Shown: positions 22,319 to 32,159 of the stretch, in pieces | Numbering within the stretch: the first letter of the stretch is position 1 | Layout of the letters: each line of letters begins with the position of its first letter | DNA from: a virus | Length of the DNA stretch: 38,332 bases | IMG/VR virus record: IMGVR_UViG_3300009176_000052 | Coordinates: 1-38,332 of that record | Strand: one strand, 5' to 3' | Translations under genes and position numbers: made by a program | The notes under the pieces: generated by a model | What the model was told of the DNA's origin: nothing | What the model saw: only the letters and a program-made list of their open reading frames with translations | Database searches by the model: none

Positions 22319-24987
22319 GCTGGGAGGCTCCCAATCTGGAAAGCCTCGAGGTTGGTGAAGTATCCGTCCATCGTCTCGCCGCCGTCGTAGCGCCCCCCCA
22401 GCGTGAGGGAGTCGAGGCCCGCATCGGTGGCCACCCATCCCACGGGGGACGTCGCCTGCGCGTTGCCATCGCCGGCCCCGAGCATGAGGGACTCCGCATC
22501 CCAGAAGAGCCGCACGAGGATGGCCGTATCGCGCACCCACTGCACCCGGCCGCCGCCTGCGCCGGCTGAGAGCGTGAGCGAGCAGGAGCGGGTAAGGCCC
22601 GCCGCATCGCGCTGGCTCGCCGTGAGGATGCCGCCGGAGACGCGCAGCGTGAGCCGGTTGGTGATGACGACGCCCGCGACGCAGAGGTCCAGCAGCGTCG
22701 CCGTCGGCTGGTCCTTCGAGAAGACCGGCACCACCGTGAAGCTGAGCGCGCCGCGCTGGAGGCTGATGAGGGGCCGCAGCGTATTGGCGTCGAGGACCGA
22801 GCCCGCGGCGCGGTAGACGTTGCCGTAGAGGCGCCCGCTCGTGGCCGTCGTCAGGGTCTCCGACACGAAGACCGGCGGTCGCATGGCACTCGGCGCTTTG
22901 CTCGAGGTGGGGTAGCAGTACGCGCAGGCCGCGGCGAAGGGCGCAGCCGCCGCGAAGCGCAAGCCGAGCGGGTTGCTGGCAGCGCCCGCCGCGACATTGC
23001 GCAGCGCATAGCGGCGCCACTCTGGCGTGACGGTGAAGCGCTGCGTGTAGCCTTGCAGCACGCCGCCGATGGAAACTTCGTTGAGGATGGCTGCGCCGGA
23101 GCGCAAGGACACGTCGACGTCGAGGGTGCCGCTCGCGCACTGGAGCCAGACGCCGCAGGCGTAGCGCCCCCCCGAGGGGTCGCTGACAATATCGGTCTGC
23201 TCGAGGTAGCCGCTCGCGCCGGTCGGCGTGACGAGCGTGGCGTTGGCCGGCGTCGCGTACGGCCCCGGCGTGGTCGAGGCGGTGGCCGTGCCGAGGGTCC
23301 AGCCCGTCGTGGTGGCGAGGCGCGAGTTGAGGAGCAGGTTGAGCCAGCCCGAGAACGTCCGCAGCGCCGGCCCGCTGAGCGCCGGATGATAGGCGTTCTG
23401 CGTGGCGGTGTCGCTCAGGTACAGCTCGGCCTCTGCCGCATCGTACGGGACCACTTGCTTGCCGGTGCCGGCGAAGTAGCTCTCGCTCTCCACCACGCGG
23501 CCGTAGGGCACCCAGAGCGTGCGCTCCCCGGCGGCGAGCTGCTCCTCCTCATACGAGTAGCACTGGTAAAACGCGCAGCGATAAATCACGTACGAGAGCT
23601 GCGTGGTTCCCGTCTCATCCGAGCGCATGCGCAGGCGCAGGACGAGCGAGGAGGAGGGCGGGAGGTCATCGACACCCCCGGCGGGATTGACCCCAAGGTC
23701 GATGGCGTAGCGTGTCCGGGAGGCCGAGCCGGGCGCCGTATTCCAGGTCTCGCCGGGCACCCACGTTGCGGTCGAGGCGTCGTAGAAGGCCGCGCCCAGC
23801 ACGTCGTAAATCTGCACCTCGAGCACGTTGACCACCTGGTCGTTGCGGTACTGGTAGTCCAGCTCGAAGCGCCAGGGCAGGCGGTAGTCGAGGCCGGTCA
23901 CCGCCTGCGAGAGCTGCCGGTAACCGCCCATCGCTACGCCCGAGAGATTGATGACGGCGGCGTAGTCCGAGAACTCGCGGTTGATTTCGGGTGCCAGCAC
24001 CGTCGACCCGTAGCTGCCGCCCGAGCCGGAGACCGTCCACGAGTCCGCGACGCCCGCCGTCCACGACGAGAAGTGCTCATTCGATACGAGGGAGATGCGC
24101 GAGCCGACCGGCATCACGACCTCCCCGGCGGCCGAGTAGCCGGCGCGGAATTGGGCGTAGCCGATGCCGAGCACCGAGGCCTTGGAGTACAGCGGCTCGA
24201 GGGTGCGGCGCATGACGTCGAGTATCCAGGGCCGCCCCAAGGGCTCGAGCACGAGATACAGCGGGAGGGCCGAGCCGGTGGTCGGCGCCACGGGCGAGAG
24301 CGTGAGGTGCGTCGGGTCCGTGTAGCCGAGGACCGCGTAGGCCGTGCCGTTGAAGAGGAGCCGGCTCCCGACCATCCCAGCATGAAAGGCCGTCGCCGTG
24401 CCGGTGAGGATGCCGGAGGCCGCGACCATCGCGCCCGACCCTGCGAGCGGCAGCACGCGCGCGCACCACGAACCATGCCCCGGCGAAGGAGAGCCGTCGG
24501 GGATGACGATGGAGAAGTTGTCCGGGGGCTGTGTCCACGAAAGTACCGGCCCGTCGGTGAGTATCGAGGCGATGCGCAGGAGCTCGCGCCGGTTGCCCTT
24601 GCGCAGGAGGGCCGCGCCGAACTCGGCGGCGAGCGCCTGGCGCGTCTCGAGAGTCACGTTGCCATCGACCGGCCAGGGGACGCCGGCCAGAAAGAGCAGC
24701 ATGTCGAGCAGGGTGTCTTGCGAGGGCGCCAGGAGCGGCGCCTCGAGCGGCGTCGCCAGGTAATCGGACGCCTCGCCAGGCGGCGTGGCGGTCGGCGTGA
24801 GCGCGGCCACGCGCGCCTCGGCCGCGCAGAAGAGTCCGTCCCAGATGTCCCATTGCGCGCCGAGAGCGTTCAGCAGCTCCTCGACCCATGGCTCCTGGTC
24901 GCGGTATCCCCGGTAGGGCACGAGGTCCACGGTCGAGGCGCGGCCCCCGTAGCTGGCGCCCCCCTCGCCGTATCCGCCGATAGCCAT
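22315..24987 (-). CDS. Tail protein with C-terminal LamG-like domain
   Basis: 890 residues. The N-terminal ~170 residues resemble the tail-protein-I group (LETRQALAAEFGAALLRKGN, then RELLRIASILT). The middle is a long beta-rich region. About residues 700-890 look like a LamG/concanavalin-type sugar-binding domain (VYRAAGSVLDANTLRPLIS, and near the end DGYFTNLEAFQIG). Its place after gpJ fits a baseplate-to-fibre adaptor that binds host glycans. It overlaps the gene before by TGATG. Confidence 0.7.
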   Translation of the reverse strand: MAIGGYGEGGASYGGRASTVDLVPYRGYRDQEPWVEELLNALGAQWDIWDGLFCAAEARVAALTPTATPPGEASDYLATPLEAPLLAPSQDTLLDMLLFLAGVPWPVDGNVTLETRQALAAEFGAALLRKGNRRELLRIASILTDGPVLSWTQPPDNFSIVIPDGSPSPGHGSWCARVLPLAGSGAMVAASGILTGTATAFHAGMVGSRLLFNGTAYAVLGYTDPTHLTLSPVAPTTGSALPLYLVLEPLGRPWILDVMRRTLEPLYSKASVLGIGYAQFRAGYSAAGEVVMPVGSRISLVSNEHFSSWTAGVADSWTVSGSGGSYGSTVLAPEINREFSDYAAVINLSGVAMGGYRQLSQAVTGLDYRLPWRFELDYQYRNDQVVNVLEVQIYDVLGAAFYDASTATWVPGETWNTAPGSASRTRYAIDLGVNPAGGVDDLPPSSSLVLRLRMRSDETGTTQLSYVIYRCAFYQCYSYEEEQLAAGERTLWVPYGRVVESESYFAGTGKQVVPYDAAEAELYLSDTATQNAYHPALSGPALRTFSGWLNLLLNSRLATTTGWTLGTATASTTPGPYATPANATLVTPTGASGYLEQTDIVSDPSGGRYACGVWLQCASGTLDVDVSLRSGAAILNEVSIGGVLQGYTQRFTVTPEWRRYALRNVAAGAASNPLGLRFAAAAPFAAACAYCYPTSSKAPSAMRPPVFVSETLTTATSGRLYGNVYRAAGSVLDANTLRPLISLQRGALSFTVVPVFSKDQPTATLLDLCVAGVVITNRLTLRVSGGILTASQRDAAGLTRSCSLTLSAGAGGGRVQWVRDTAILVRLFWDAESLMLGAGDGNAQATSPVGWVATDAGLDSLTLGGRYDGGETMDGYFTNLEAFQIGSLPA

Positions 24988-25865
24988 CAGCTCACCACGA
25001 GGCTGGTCACGAGGACGCCCGCCGGCTCGGTGTCCTCGTAGGCGGCGCGTGAGGTCACGCTATAGGCCGAGCCGACGGCGGCCGCAGGCGCGTACTGCGC
25101 CGTGCGGAGGAGCGTCGCCGTGAGCACCTCGGCGACCTCGAAGAGGGCCGCGCCGATGGTCAGCGTGTAGCCGACCCACGAGGGGGAGAAGGCCGTCCCC
25201 AGTCCCTGGATGAGATTACTCCCCAGGGTCGCGGTCACCGTCCCCGCTGCCGTGATGCCGGCGGCAGGCTGGCGCAGGACGAGCGCTCGAGCGAGCGGCG
25301 CCACCTCCTCGATCCAGAGGCGCACGACGTAGCCGCGCGGCGGCGGGATGCGGACGCGCACCGGCCCACGCATGGTCTCGTTCGGCGGCGTGACGAGGGA
25401 GATGGCCGTCGCCGTGGCCACGTGGTCTATCGCGTACCACTCAGACGAGCCCACCTGGACCTCGAGCCCATCCCAGCTCCCATCGAGCGGATAGGCCGCG
25501 CCCACGGCCGTCACCGCAGGGTCGGTGTTGGCGAGGAGATAGCCGGAGCCCTCCTGCTCGTCGGCCTGCGAGACGTAGACGGGAGGGCTCACGGCGAGCG
25601 TGCTCTCGCCGCCGGCCACGTCGAGGTCGGATTGCGCTGCAAGGAGCGAGTCCGCGCCGCCCACGAGGAGGGGCGTGCGGAAGAGCGCAAGATGGGCGAG
25701 CGCCTGGGTCTCGGCGTAGAGGGTGGCGGTGACCTGCGCCGTACGCGAGGGGACCACGGCCTCGGCCATGAGAGCGCCAGCAGGCGTGAGCCTGAAAGGA
25801 TACCCATTGAAGGGCGCGAGCCAGCCGTTGGCAGCGCGGCCCAGCTTGAGGAGGGCCGCCGTCAT
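24987..25865 (-). CDS. Baseplate-associated protein of unknown family
   Basis: 292 residues. ATG 25865 overlaps gpJ by ATGA; the longer frame upstream is only an overlap with gpJ. It has strand-rich, low-charge sequence with repeated short beta motifs (YVVRLWIEEVAPLARALVLR). The position between gpJ and the tail-I-like protein suggests a baseplate wedge or connector part. Confidence 0.6.
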   Translation of the reverse strand: MTAALLKLGRAANGWLAPFNGYPFRLTPAGALMAEAVVPSRTAQVTATLYAETQALAHLALFRTPLLVGGADSLLAAQSDLDVAGGESTLAVSPPVYVSQADEQEGSGYLLANTDPAVTAVGAAYPLDGSWDGLEVQVGSSEWYAIDHVATATAISLVTPPNETMRGPVRVRIPPPRGYVVRLWIEEVAPLARALVLRQPAAGITAAGTVTATLGSNLIQGLGTAFSPSWVGYTLTIGAALFEVAEVLTATLLRTAQYAPAAAVGSAYSVTSRAAYEDTEPAGVLVTSLVVS

Positions 25866-27451
25866 CCCGCCACCCCTACAACGATGATGGAGCTCGGCGG
25901 CGCCGTCTGCGAGACCGAGAGATTGACGTGCGGCAAGGAGTACCAGCTCGCGAGCGCAGTATCTCGGCTCGTGAAATGGGGCACGGCGAGCACCGCCCCC
26001 AAGGTCCCGGCCCAGGCGCGGTCGAGCGTGAGCGTCGTGCCGGCGATGACCTTGACGAGATAGACCTGCTGATTGGCGATGTCGACGAGGAAGGTCTTGC
26101 CGGCCGTCATGAGCGCCGCATCGCCTGGCGCGCAGGTGGCGCTGGTCGAGGCGGCGAAGGTGATGGCGGCAGCGCAAAGCTGGTAGTCGGTACCGACAGC
26201 CGGCACGCTCTCGAGGTAGACCACGCGGTCCACGGCCTTGACCCGCTCGGTGAGGTCGGCGAGGTCGGCCACGTAGATGGTCCGGCCCCACTCATAGGTG
26301 CTCGGGGAGAGGTACTTGTTGAAGGCGCGCGCGATGTCGAGGCGCGTCGACAAGGCGTCGTACTGCGCGCCGCGGTAGACGGCCACTGCGATGGAGGCGC
26401 CGAGGTCCTGGAGGTGCGCCGGCACGTCGACCACGGTGATACCCGTCTGGATGGCCCCGGCGAGGTCGCGCACGACGGCGGCGCGCTCGGCGGTGGAGAC
26501 GGCGCTCGCCAGCGTCCACGTGCGTGAGAGGAGGGCCACCGTCGCATAGCCGGAGGCGGGCAGCGCGAGGTCGTAGCCGTTGCGCGCGATGGCGCGCGAG
26601 GAGCCGCCCAGCATGTCCCTGGCGGCCTGCGCGTAGTCGTAGTCGGAGAGCGCCACGGCCCGGTGCGCGAACGCCTTGGGCGCGCGCTCGATGGCCTCGG
26701 CGATGGTCTCCTCGTCGCTCCCGCCGGTGGCGTCGGCCACGTTGGTCACGGCGGCGACATTGGCGAGGGAGGAGACGAGCGTGGTCAGGGTATCGGCGCC
26801 GACGTTGGTCTGCGCGCCGCCGACCGTGGCCTCGGCGCGGACCCGGCCGACGATGGGCCCCACGTGCCAGCCTGCCGCCGCGATGGCCGAGGGGACGGCG
26901 GTCGTGAGGACGAGGCTCGTGGGCGAGGCGACGGAGGCCACCGTGTACCAGGTCGCCGCATCGGCCACGCGAATCTGCCAGCCCTCCCAGGTGGTCCCCA
27001 GCTCAAAGGCCGTGCCCACTCCCGTCACGGCCGTGGACCCTGCCGGCACTGAGATGGTGCCAGCCGGCGCCGAGTAGGCCGGGATGAGGAGGTCGCTCGA
27101 GGTGGCGAAGATGATGTCCCCGTCCTCGGTCGAGACCTCCGAGGCCGCAGGCACGAGGGTATCCGTCGACTGCGGCGAGGAGAGCGTAAAGGCCAGCGTG
27201 GCCGTCGCCGCCTCCAGCTCGATAAGCAAGATGCCGATGAGCGCGAGCAGCTTTTGAGCGAGTGCCCTTGGCCACCGGTTGAGCTGATAGATGAGCTTGC
27301 CCAGCATCCAGCCCGATGCCTCGGTGAGCACGACGGCCGGGTTGCTGTCGCTGCGGTCGCTCATCTCGCCAGGCAAGGAGCCGATGCACTCGGCCACCAC
27401 CTGGTCCTCATTGCGCGTGTCCAGGACGGGCGCGGGGACGGGATTAGCCAT
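25862..27451 (-). CDS. Baseplate J-like protein
   Basis: 529 residues. The J-like features are an N-terminal helical part (ASGWMLGKLIYQLNRWPRAL), a central beta domain, then ADATGGSDEETIAEAIERAP and FAHRAVALSDYDYAQAARD, which is the conserved block of the P2 gpJ/T4 gp6 family, and a C-terminal domain with DLAGAIQTGITVVDVPAHLQ. This protein forms the wedges of contractile-tail baseplates. It is followed by gene overlaps of 4-8 bases on both sides, in the same order as in P2- and Mu-type phages. The call is firm. Confidence 0.9.
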   Translation of the reverse strand: MANPVPAPVLDTRNEDQVVAECIGSLPGEMSDRSDSNPAVVLTEASGWMLGKLIYQLNRWPRALAQKLLALIGILLIELEAATATLAFTLSSPQSTDTLVPAASEVSTEDGDIIFATSSDLLIPAYSAPAGTISVPAGSTAVTGVGTAFELGTTWEGWQIRVADAATWYTVASVASPTSLVLTTAVPSAIAAAGWHVGPIVGRVRAEATVGGAQTNVGADTLTTLVSSLANVAAVTNVADATGGSDEETIAEAIERAPKAFAHRAVALSDYDYAQAARDMLGGSSRAIARNGYDLALPASGYATVALLSRTWTLASAVSTAERAAVVRDLAGAIQTGITVVDVPAHLQDLGASIAVAVYRGAQYDALSTRLDIARAFNKYLSPSTYEWGRTIYVADLADLTERVKAVDRVVYLESVPAVGTDYQLCAAAITFAASTSATCAPGDAALMTAGKTFLVDIANQQVYLVKVIAGTTLTLDRAWAGTLGAVLAVPHFTSRDTALASWYSLPHVNLSVSQTAPPSSIIVVGVAG

Positions 27452-27881
27452 CGGTGGTGGGCCTCGCGAAGAACGGGTAAACGAGCGTCTGCGACGTGGC
27501 TTCGTTGACGACGGAGTAGGGGATGTCCACTTCGACCGTTTCCATCGTCTGCCCGTTGCGCGGCTCGATGTCGCCGAGGCCCGTCACTCGCGGCTCATGG
27601 TCAGCCACGGTCTCCTCGATGGCAGCGCGGATGCGGTGGCTGTCCTGCGGCTCGAACGTCGCCGTGGCTGCGCCGTAATCGGGCTGCATGCAGCGCTCCC
27701 CTGGCTCGGTCGAGCAGATGGAGGCCATCGACTCCGAGACCGCCGTAAGGCCCCAGCTCAGCGCGAGCCGCCCTTTGCTGTCGGCGCGCACCGGGTAGGC
27801 GATGCCCTGGCCGAGGTGGGCCGCTTGCGAGGGCACGGCCGGGAGGGCGCCTGGCGTGCCGACGATGGGAGGCCCGCTCAT
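27444..27881 (-). CDS. Baseplate wedge protein, gp25/gpW-like
   Basis: 145 residues, ATG 27881 in an ATGA overlap. The sequence has the gp25 pattern: GQGIAYPVRADSKGRLAL early, QDSHRIRAAIEETVADHEPR in the middle and VDIPYSVVNE at the end. gp25 is part of the baseplate wedge that starts sheath assembly, and it is found next to gpJ in most contractile systems. The call is good. Confidence 0.87.
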   Translation of the reverse strand: MSGPPIVGTPGALPAVPSQAAHLGQGIAYPVRADSKGRLALSWGLTAVSESMASICSTEPGERCMQPDYGAATATFEPQDSHRIRAAIEETVADHEPRVTGLGDIEPRNGQTMETVEVDIPYSVVNEATSQTLVYPFFARPTTDG

Positions 27882-28489
27882 GGGCCCACCTTGACGCTCT
27901 TCGAGAGCACGACCTCAGAGGAGCTCTTCGCCGCTACCGCGCTGCCGTCGGCCCCCTTGACCTTCGCGGCATCAGCATCCGTGTCCATGTCTGGGCCGGT
28001 GCCGAGTGGCGCAGTGGCGCCGGGCTTCACGGTGACTGAGGGGGTGGCGACAGCGGCAGCGCCCTTTGAGTCGATATAGCCGTGCGTGTGCGAGTTGAAG
28101 AGCGACTTGAGATTGTTGAACTTGGCAACGAGGTCGTTGTACATGGCGGCCATCATCGACCCCAGCATCGCGGCCTCAGTGGGCCGGCTCTTCGTCTTCG
28201 TCGAGGGGGCCCAGAGGTAGAGGCCCCGGTGCGGGTCGCCATCGACGAAGAGCACGAAGCACGGGTCCTCCTTACGGGGGATGCACTCGAGCGAGCCGGG
28301 CCATGCAGGCGACAGCCAGTTGCTGAGCTGGTCGCTGCGCATCGAGCCGATGCGGGCCTTGACCCTGCCGAGCTTGTCCGGGTCGGAGACGTCCTTGATT
28401 AAGCCGTACTGCGCGCCATAGATGCGGCCCTCGCGCCCGTCCTCATCGGTCGTGCCCCGGGCCATCGACTCGAGCAGCTCGTTGTACAA
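27878..28489 (-). CDS. Baseplate spike / gpV-like protein
   Basis: 203 residues from a TTG at 28489, preceded by the strong TAGGAGG. An OB-like N-terminus (YGAQYGLIKDVSDPDKLGRV, with CFVLFVDGDPHRGLYLW) is followed by a short helix and the Gly/Ser/His-rich segment SHTHGYIDSKGAAAVAT, usual for the gp45/gpV spike of Mu- and P2-like phages. It forms the membrane-piercing tip of the tail. TTG starts are rare, and the strong ribosome-binding site compensates. Confidence 0.82.
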   Translation of the reverse strand: MYNELLESMARGTTDEDGREGRIYGAQYGLIKDVSDPDKLGRVKARIGSMRSDQLSNWLSPAWPGSLECIPRKEDPCFVLFVDGDPHRGLYLWAPSTKTKSRPTEAAMLGSMMAAMYNDLVAKFNNLKSLFNSHTHGYIDSKGAAAVATPSVTVKPGATAPLGTGPDMDTDADAAKVKGADGSAVAAKSSSEVVLSKSVKVGP

Positions 28490-28497
28490 GGGGCCTC

Positions 28498-29601
28498 CTA
28501 TTGCGCGAAGGGGATGCCGGCGGCCGAGGAGGCCGAGGAGGAGACCGCGCGCGCGAGCGTGAGCTGCGTCGTCGGGAACTCCCCCTTGATAAGGCCGTGC
28601 TTGATGGTCGGCAGTATCCAGTCGCCGTCGACCTTGCCGCCCCAGCCCTCGAGCCGCACGTAGTGGTGCAGCCGGATATCAGGGCTGGCAGCGAGGGTCA
28701 GCGTCGCATCGTCCTTGCGGCGCCGCTTGAGGTTCGCTTCGTTGGTCCAGCCCGCGTTACCCGGGGCCTCCCCGTGCGAGACGTTGCTCTTCTCCGCTGC
28801 CCCCACGGGCCGCCGGTGCGTGCGCTCGTCGGCCTTGACCTTGGCGGCCTCCTCGGCTGCGGCGCCGGTGAGGGCCTTCGCCGTGTCCCCGTTCTCGAGC
28901 GCAGGCGACCCGCTCTTGTCAGCGCCGCTGGCGATATGGTGGATGCCGACCTCGAGCCCCATCACGGGGTGCTGGCCCCGTTTGAAAATCGTCCGGTAGA
29001 GCTGCTTCGCCGCGCGCCGCACGCGCAGTTGCCGCCCGTCTGCGTAGGTCTCGAGGCCATCGAAGGAGAGTGCTCGCGTGGCAAATTCCCAGTCGGTCAG
29101 CTCGGCGCCAAAGCAGAACTCGCGCGGCTTGATGCTGCCGAGGTCGTCCACCTCAATCACCACCTCGAGCCCATGCTCTCGGCCGATAAGCTCGATGAGC
29201 TGCGTGGAGGTCTTGTTTGCGTAGCTGCGATATTTCTTTTGGCGGCGGGCCTGGATGCTCTTGTCGTGCGCCACAATCGTAATGTGCTCGACCCCCGGAT
29301 AGCTCAGGAGGAGCGAGGTCTGCACCCCGTCAAAGACCACCTGCGGCCGCTCAGAGCCCGCCACCACGCCCATCGAAAAGCGCACCGGCACCACGCTGAA
29401 TGCAGGGTCGGGGAGGGCATTGAATATCTCCTGGCGCGGGTCCTCGATGACAGCGGTCAGAAATGAAATGCGCTCCCCGTCCTTCTTTAGCTCGACGTCC
29501 ACCGAAGCGAGATTGTTCGTGCCGGCGTCGAAAGTCCAAACGCGCGCGCCTTTCTTGACATTGGCCGGTGTGGACATCTCGAGCTTATAGGGCACGCCCA
29601 T
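28498..29601 (-). CDS. Tail hub protein, gpD-like
   Basis: 367 residues, ATG 29601. It belongs to the late-control gpD/Mu gp44 group: GVQTSLLLSYPGVEHITIVA, then YANKTSTQLIELIGREHGLE, and FGAELTDWEFATRALSFDGL. The protein is the hub ring at the centre of the baseplate, on which the spike sits. The long linker in the second half (KALTGAAAEEAAKVKADERT) is variable in the family. The order spike, hub, LysM protein matches P2/Mu-type loci. Confidence 0.85.
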   Translation of the reverse strand: MGVPYKLEMSTPANVKKGARVWTFDAGTNNLASVDVELKKDGERISFLTAVIEDPRQEIFNALPDPAFSVVPVRFSMGVVAGSERPQVVFDGVQTSLLLSYPGVEHITIVAHDKSIQARRQKKYRSYANKTSTQLIELIGREHGLEVVIEVDDLGSIKPREFCFGAELTDWEFATRALSFDGLETYADGRQLRVRRAAKQLYRTIFKRGQHPVMGLEVGIHHIASGADKSGSPALENGDTAKALTGAAAEEAAKVKADERTHRRPVGAAEKSNVSHGEAPGNAGWTNEANLKRRRKDDATLTLAASPDIRLHHYVRLEGWGGKVDGDWILPTIKHGLIKGEFPTTQLTLARAVSSSASSAAGIPFAQ

Positions 29602-29602
29602 T

Positions 29603-29839
29603 TCAATCCTCCGGGGCGAATGCCGGGATGGTCAGCACCGTGCCGATGGTGAGCGCATCGAGGTCCTCAATGCCATTGGCCTCCGCCACCTGCCGCCAGT
29701 ACTCACTGGAATAGCCGAGGGCAGGCGCCCAATACGCGGCAATCTTTTGCACGGTATCACCTGCGAGGATGGTGTGCTTGCGCGCCTGCGGTCCGAGCGG
29801 CTGCGGCGTCCCGTAGCGTGCGTAAACGCTCTTCGCCAT
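29603..29839 (-). CDS. LysM tail protein (gpX-like)
   Basis: 78 residues, ATG 29839 in a TGATG overlap. The N-terminal region has the LysM pattern KHTILAGDTVQKIAAYW, ending with LTIGTVLTIPAF. gpX-like LysM proteins of contractile phages attach the tail tube to the hub. Its position before gpD matches the usual order. The call is good. Confidence 0.85.
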   Translation of the reverse strand: MAKSVYARYGTPQPLGPQARKHTILAGDTVQKIAAYWAPALGYSSEYWRQVAEANGIEDLDALTIGTVLTIPAFAPED

Positions 29840-30297
29840 CAGCGGCTCCCCGGGCGAATCACGAGCAATACGAGATTGACGAGCGCCTGCTTGCGGCGGA
29901 GCTGCTCGTCCCAGAGGCGCGGGTCGATGGTCATCGTATCGATGCGGACGCGGTCCGTTTGCCCGAAGGTCAAGAGCAGGTTCGGCGGCTCGCCGGTGCG
30001 CTCGTCTTTGCGCCGGAATCCCTCGAGCGTCGAAATGAAGTCTTCGATATGCGCCGTCCCCGAGCCGGTCAATTGCTTGAGGTCGACCAGCAAGAAATCA
30101 AGCGTGATGCGGCTCGGGTTATTGCGCGACCACGAGAAGGGGGCGCCGCCCGCCTCCGCTATCCAGTCGGCCTGCGCCACGCCGCTCGGCGAGTAGCTGG
30201 CGCTGTGCTCGCGGCGGCATTTCTCCGGCCGCAGGGGAAAGATGAAATCATCCGAGCTCGAGCCGCCCACTCGCCCGAGCCTGACTTGCGCGACCAC
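29839..30297 (-). CDS. Tail protein between tape measure and LysM protein
   Basis: 152 residues, GTG 30297, overlapping the tape-measure stop. It is beta-rich with FIFPLRPEKCRREHSAS and the typical RITLDFLLVDLKQL near the middle, and resembles the tube-to-hub connecting protein of contractile injection systems. A tube-capping or hub-linking role is likely by order and resemblance. Confidence 0.65.
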   Translation of the reverse strand: MVAQVRLGRVGGSSSDDFIFPLRPEKCRREHSASYSPSGVAQADWIAEAGGAPFSWSRNNPSRITLDFLLVDLKQLTGSGTAHIEDFISTLEGFRRKDERTGEPPNLLLTFGQTDRVRIDTMTIDPRLWDEQLRRKQALVNLVLLVIRPGSR

Positions 30298-32156
30298 TAC
30301 GTGCCTCCCGCAGGCGCGGCGCCGTTTGCCGTGGCGGCCTTGACCCCTTTGGCCATGTGCTTCGCCACGACCTTCGAGAGCACCTGCCCATCGAGCGTGA
30401 GGGTCACGGCAATCTCTTTCTCGACATTGCCATCGCGCGACATGAAGCGCGCTTCGTGGCCGGGGTTGTCTGCGAGGTTGACCGCCATGCCGTGCGAGAG
30501 GCCCGTGCCTTCGAGCTCGCGGATGCGTCCTGCGCGTCTTTCGTTGATGCGCTTGAGCATCAGCTTGTGATTATCGACGCCAGCCTTTTCGTAGGCGCGC
30601 TCCTTGTCCCCCGCCCCGGACCACTCGTTGAGGTCCTCGGATATCTTGTCGGAGAGGCCCGTCGCCTCGTCGAAGGCCGTGCCAATCGCATAGCCGACCT
30701 GGGCAGCGATAAGCGCGCCTGCGACCTTGCCCATCACGCTCCCGGCCTTCTCGGCGATGCCTGCGGGCCCTCCGGCTGCGCCTCCTCCGACGCCTCCCAT
30801 GGGGCCATTGACCACGTAGACGGGGATAGGCTTGCCGCTGCCGCCGCCGGCCAGCTCGGCGAGGGCTCCGCCCTTCGGGCCGCGAAAGGCGTCGATGACT
30901 TCCCTCCCGGCCTTGATGCCCTGGCCGATTTTAAAGCCGCCGTAGAGGATGGCGGCCGTACCGCCGAGCAGCTCGAGTTGCGTCCTGTGGCGCTCGATGG
31001 CGCCGAAGAAAGTGGGCACTGCCTCGATGAGCTTAACGAAACCGGTGGCCGCTCGCTCGACGTTCTTCGCCACGTTCCCAATCATCTCCTGGCCCTTCGG
31101 CGAGGAGATGGCCGCCTCGAGCTTCTGGGCGATGGTCACGCCCTGGCCGAGTTGCTTGTTCAATTCCTTGACGGCACGGGTGCCGATATCGCCGACGACG
31201 CCGAGCGCCTGAACGCCGATGCTCTGCATTTGAAAGTCGAAGGTCTTGCGCTTGTCGCCGGCCGCTTCCTCGGTGATGCCGCTCTGCCGGAGGATGGCGT
31301 CGAGCACCGTGCCTTGCCCTGCTTGCTGCCCACGCTTGACCCCGAGCGAGTCCGCCTGCTCCTTGCCCAGCAGCTCGAAGAGCTTGCCCTTGGCGTTGGC
31401 GTCCTGCACTCGCTTCGCGAAAACCTTGTTGAGGTGGAGCGAGGAGACGAACCGCTTCATCCCCTCGGGGCCGCTGCCGGCCTCGGAGATAATCTGGCCC
31501 GTCTCGGTGGCGTCGTTCCCCGTGACAGTCACGATGCGCTCGAGGAGGCCCGCGCCGAACTCGAACGTTTGCTTGCGCAGCGCTGCGGCCCCGGCCTCCG
31601 TGAGGCGCTTGCCGCGATACCGCGAGCCCGCCTGCGTCGTGGCCACGGCCTCCGCAATCGGGGTGAGCCCCTGGAGTGCGTCGTCATCGTCGATGGCCCC
31701 GCGCCGCCCGAGCGAGGTGGCGCGGTCGATGTAGCGCTGCCCCTCGGCATTGCCAAACTCGCGCCGGATGCGCTCCTGCGCGCGCACCGTCTGCCGCCCC
31801 TCATCGAGCAGGCGCTTGATGCCGTAGCCGGCTGCGCCCACGAGGGCCGCCCCGGCGATGGCGCCGCGCAGCTTGCCGAGCTTGTCGGCGAGCACCTCGA
31901 TGCCGGCGCCGAATTGTTTCAGCTCGCCGCCGGCCTTGCGGAAGTCGCCTGCGATGGCGGAGCCGGTCTTGGCCATCGTCGAGTGCAGCGACTTGAGGGC
32001 ACGCTCCGTATCGCGCGCGATACGGTTCTGCTGCTTGCCGAGATCGATAATCTCGGTCTTCTGCTCCTTGACGAGCTTGGCCTGCTCCTTGAGCGCCTTA
32101 CTCGCCTCGGGGGTGAGCTTGGCGCGGATGACGAACGATGCTTCGCGTGTCGCCAC
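30297..32156 (-). CDS. Tail tape measure protein
   Basis: 619 residues from GTG 32156. The N-terminus is a long coiled coil (SKALKEQAKLVKEQKTEIID), then a hydrophobic core around 95-115, several helical stretches, and a Gly-rich hydrophobic region near 440-500 (GGVGGGAAGGPAGIAEKAGS). The C-terminal motif TLDGQVLSKVVAKHMAK is common in tape measures. The length predicts a tail of roughly 90 nm by the usual 0.15 nm per residue. It follows the chaperone gene, as expected. A broken copy of its 3' end lies at 7769-7822. Confidence 0.87.
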   Translation of the reverse strand: MATREASFVIRAKLTPEASKALKEQAKLVKEQKTEIIDLGKQQNRIARDTERALKSLHSTMAKTGSAIAGDFRKAGGELKQFGAGIEVLADKLGKLRGAIAGAALVGAAGYGIKRLLDEGRQTVRAQERIRREFGNAEGQRYIDRATSLGRRGAIDDDDALQGLTPIAEAVATTQAGSRYRGKRLTEAGAAALRKQTFEFGAGLLERIVTVTGNDATETGQIISEAGSGPEGMKRFVSSLHLNKVFAKRVQDANAKGKLFELLGKEQADSLGVKRGQQAGQGTVLDAILRQSGITEEAAGDKRKTFDFQMQSIGVQALGVVGDIGTRAVKELNKQLGQGVTIAQKLEAAISSPKGQEMIGNVAKNVERAATGFVKLIEAVPTFFGAIERHRTQLELLGGTAAILYGGFKIGQGIKAGREVIDAFRGPKGGALAELAGGGSGKPIPVYVVNGPMGGVGGGAAGGPAGIAEKAGSVMGKVAGALIAAQVGYAIGTAFDEATGLSDKISEDLNEWSGAGDKERAYEKAGVDNHKLMLKRINERRAGRIRELEGTGLSHGMAVNLADNPGHEARFMSRDGNVEKEIAVTLTLDGQVLSKVVAKHMAKGVKAATANGAAPAGGT

Positions 32157-32159
32157 TCG

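Noticed and set aside
23053-25041. 662-codon frame on the plus strand
   Set aside because: Antisense to the LamG-containing tail protein; Arg-rich composition without domain motifs.
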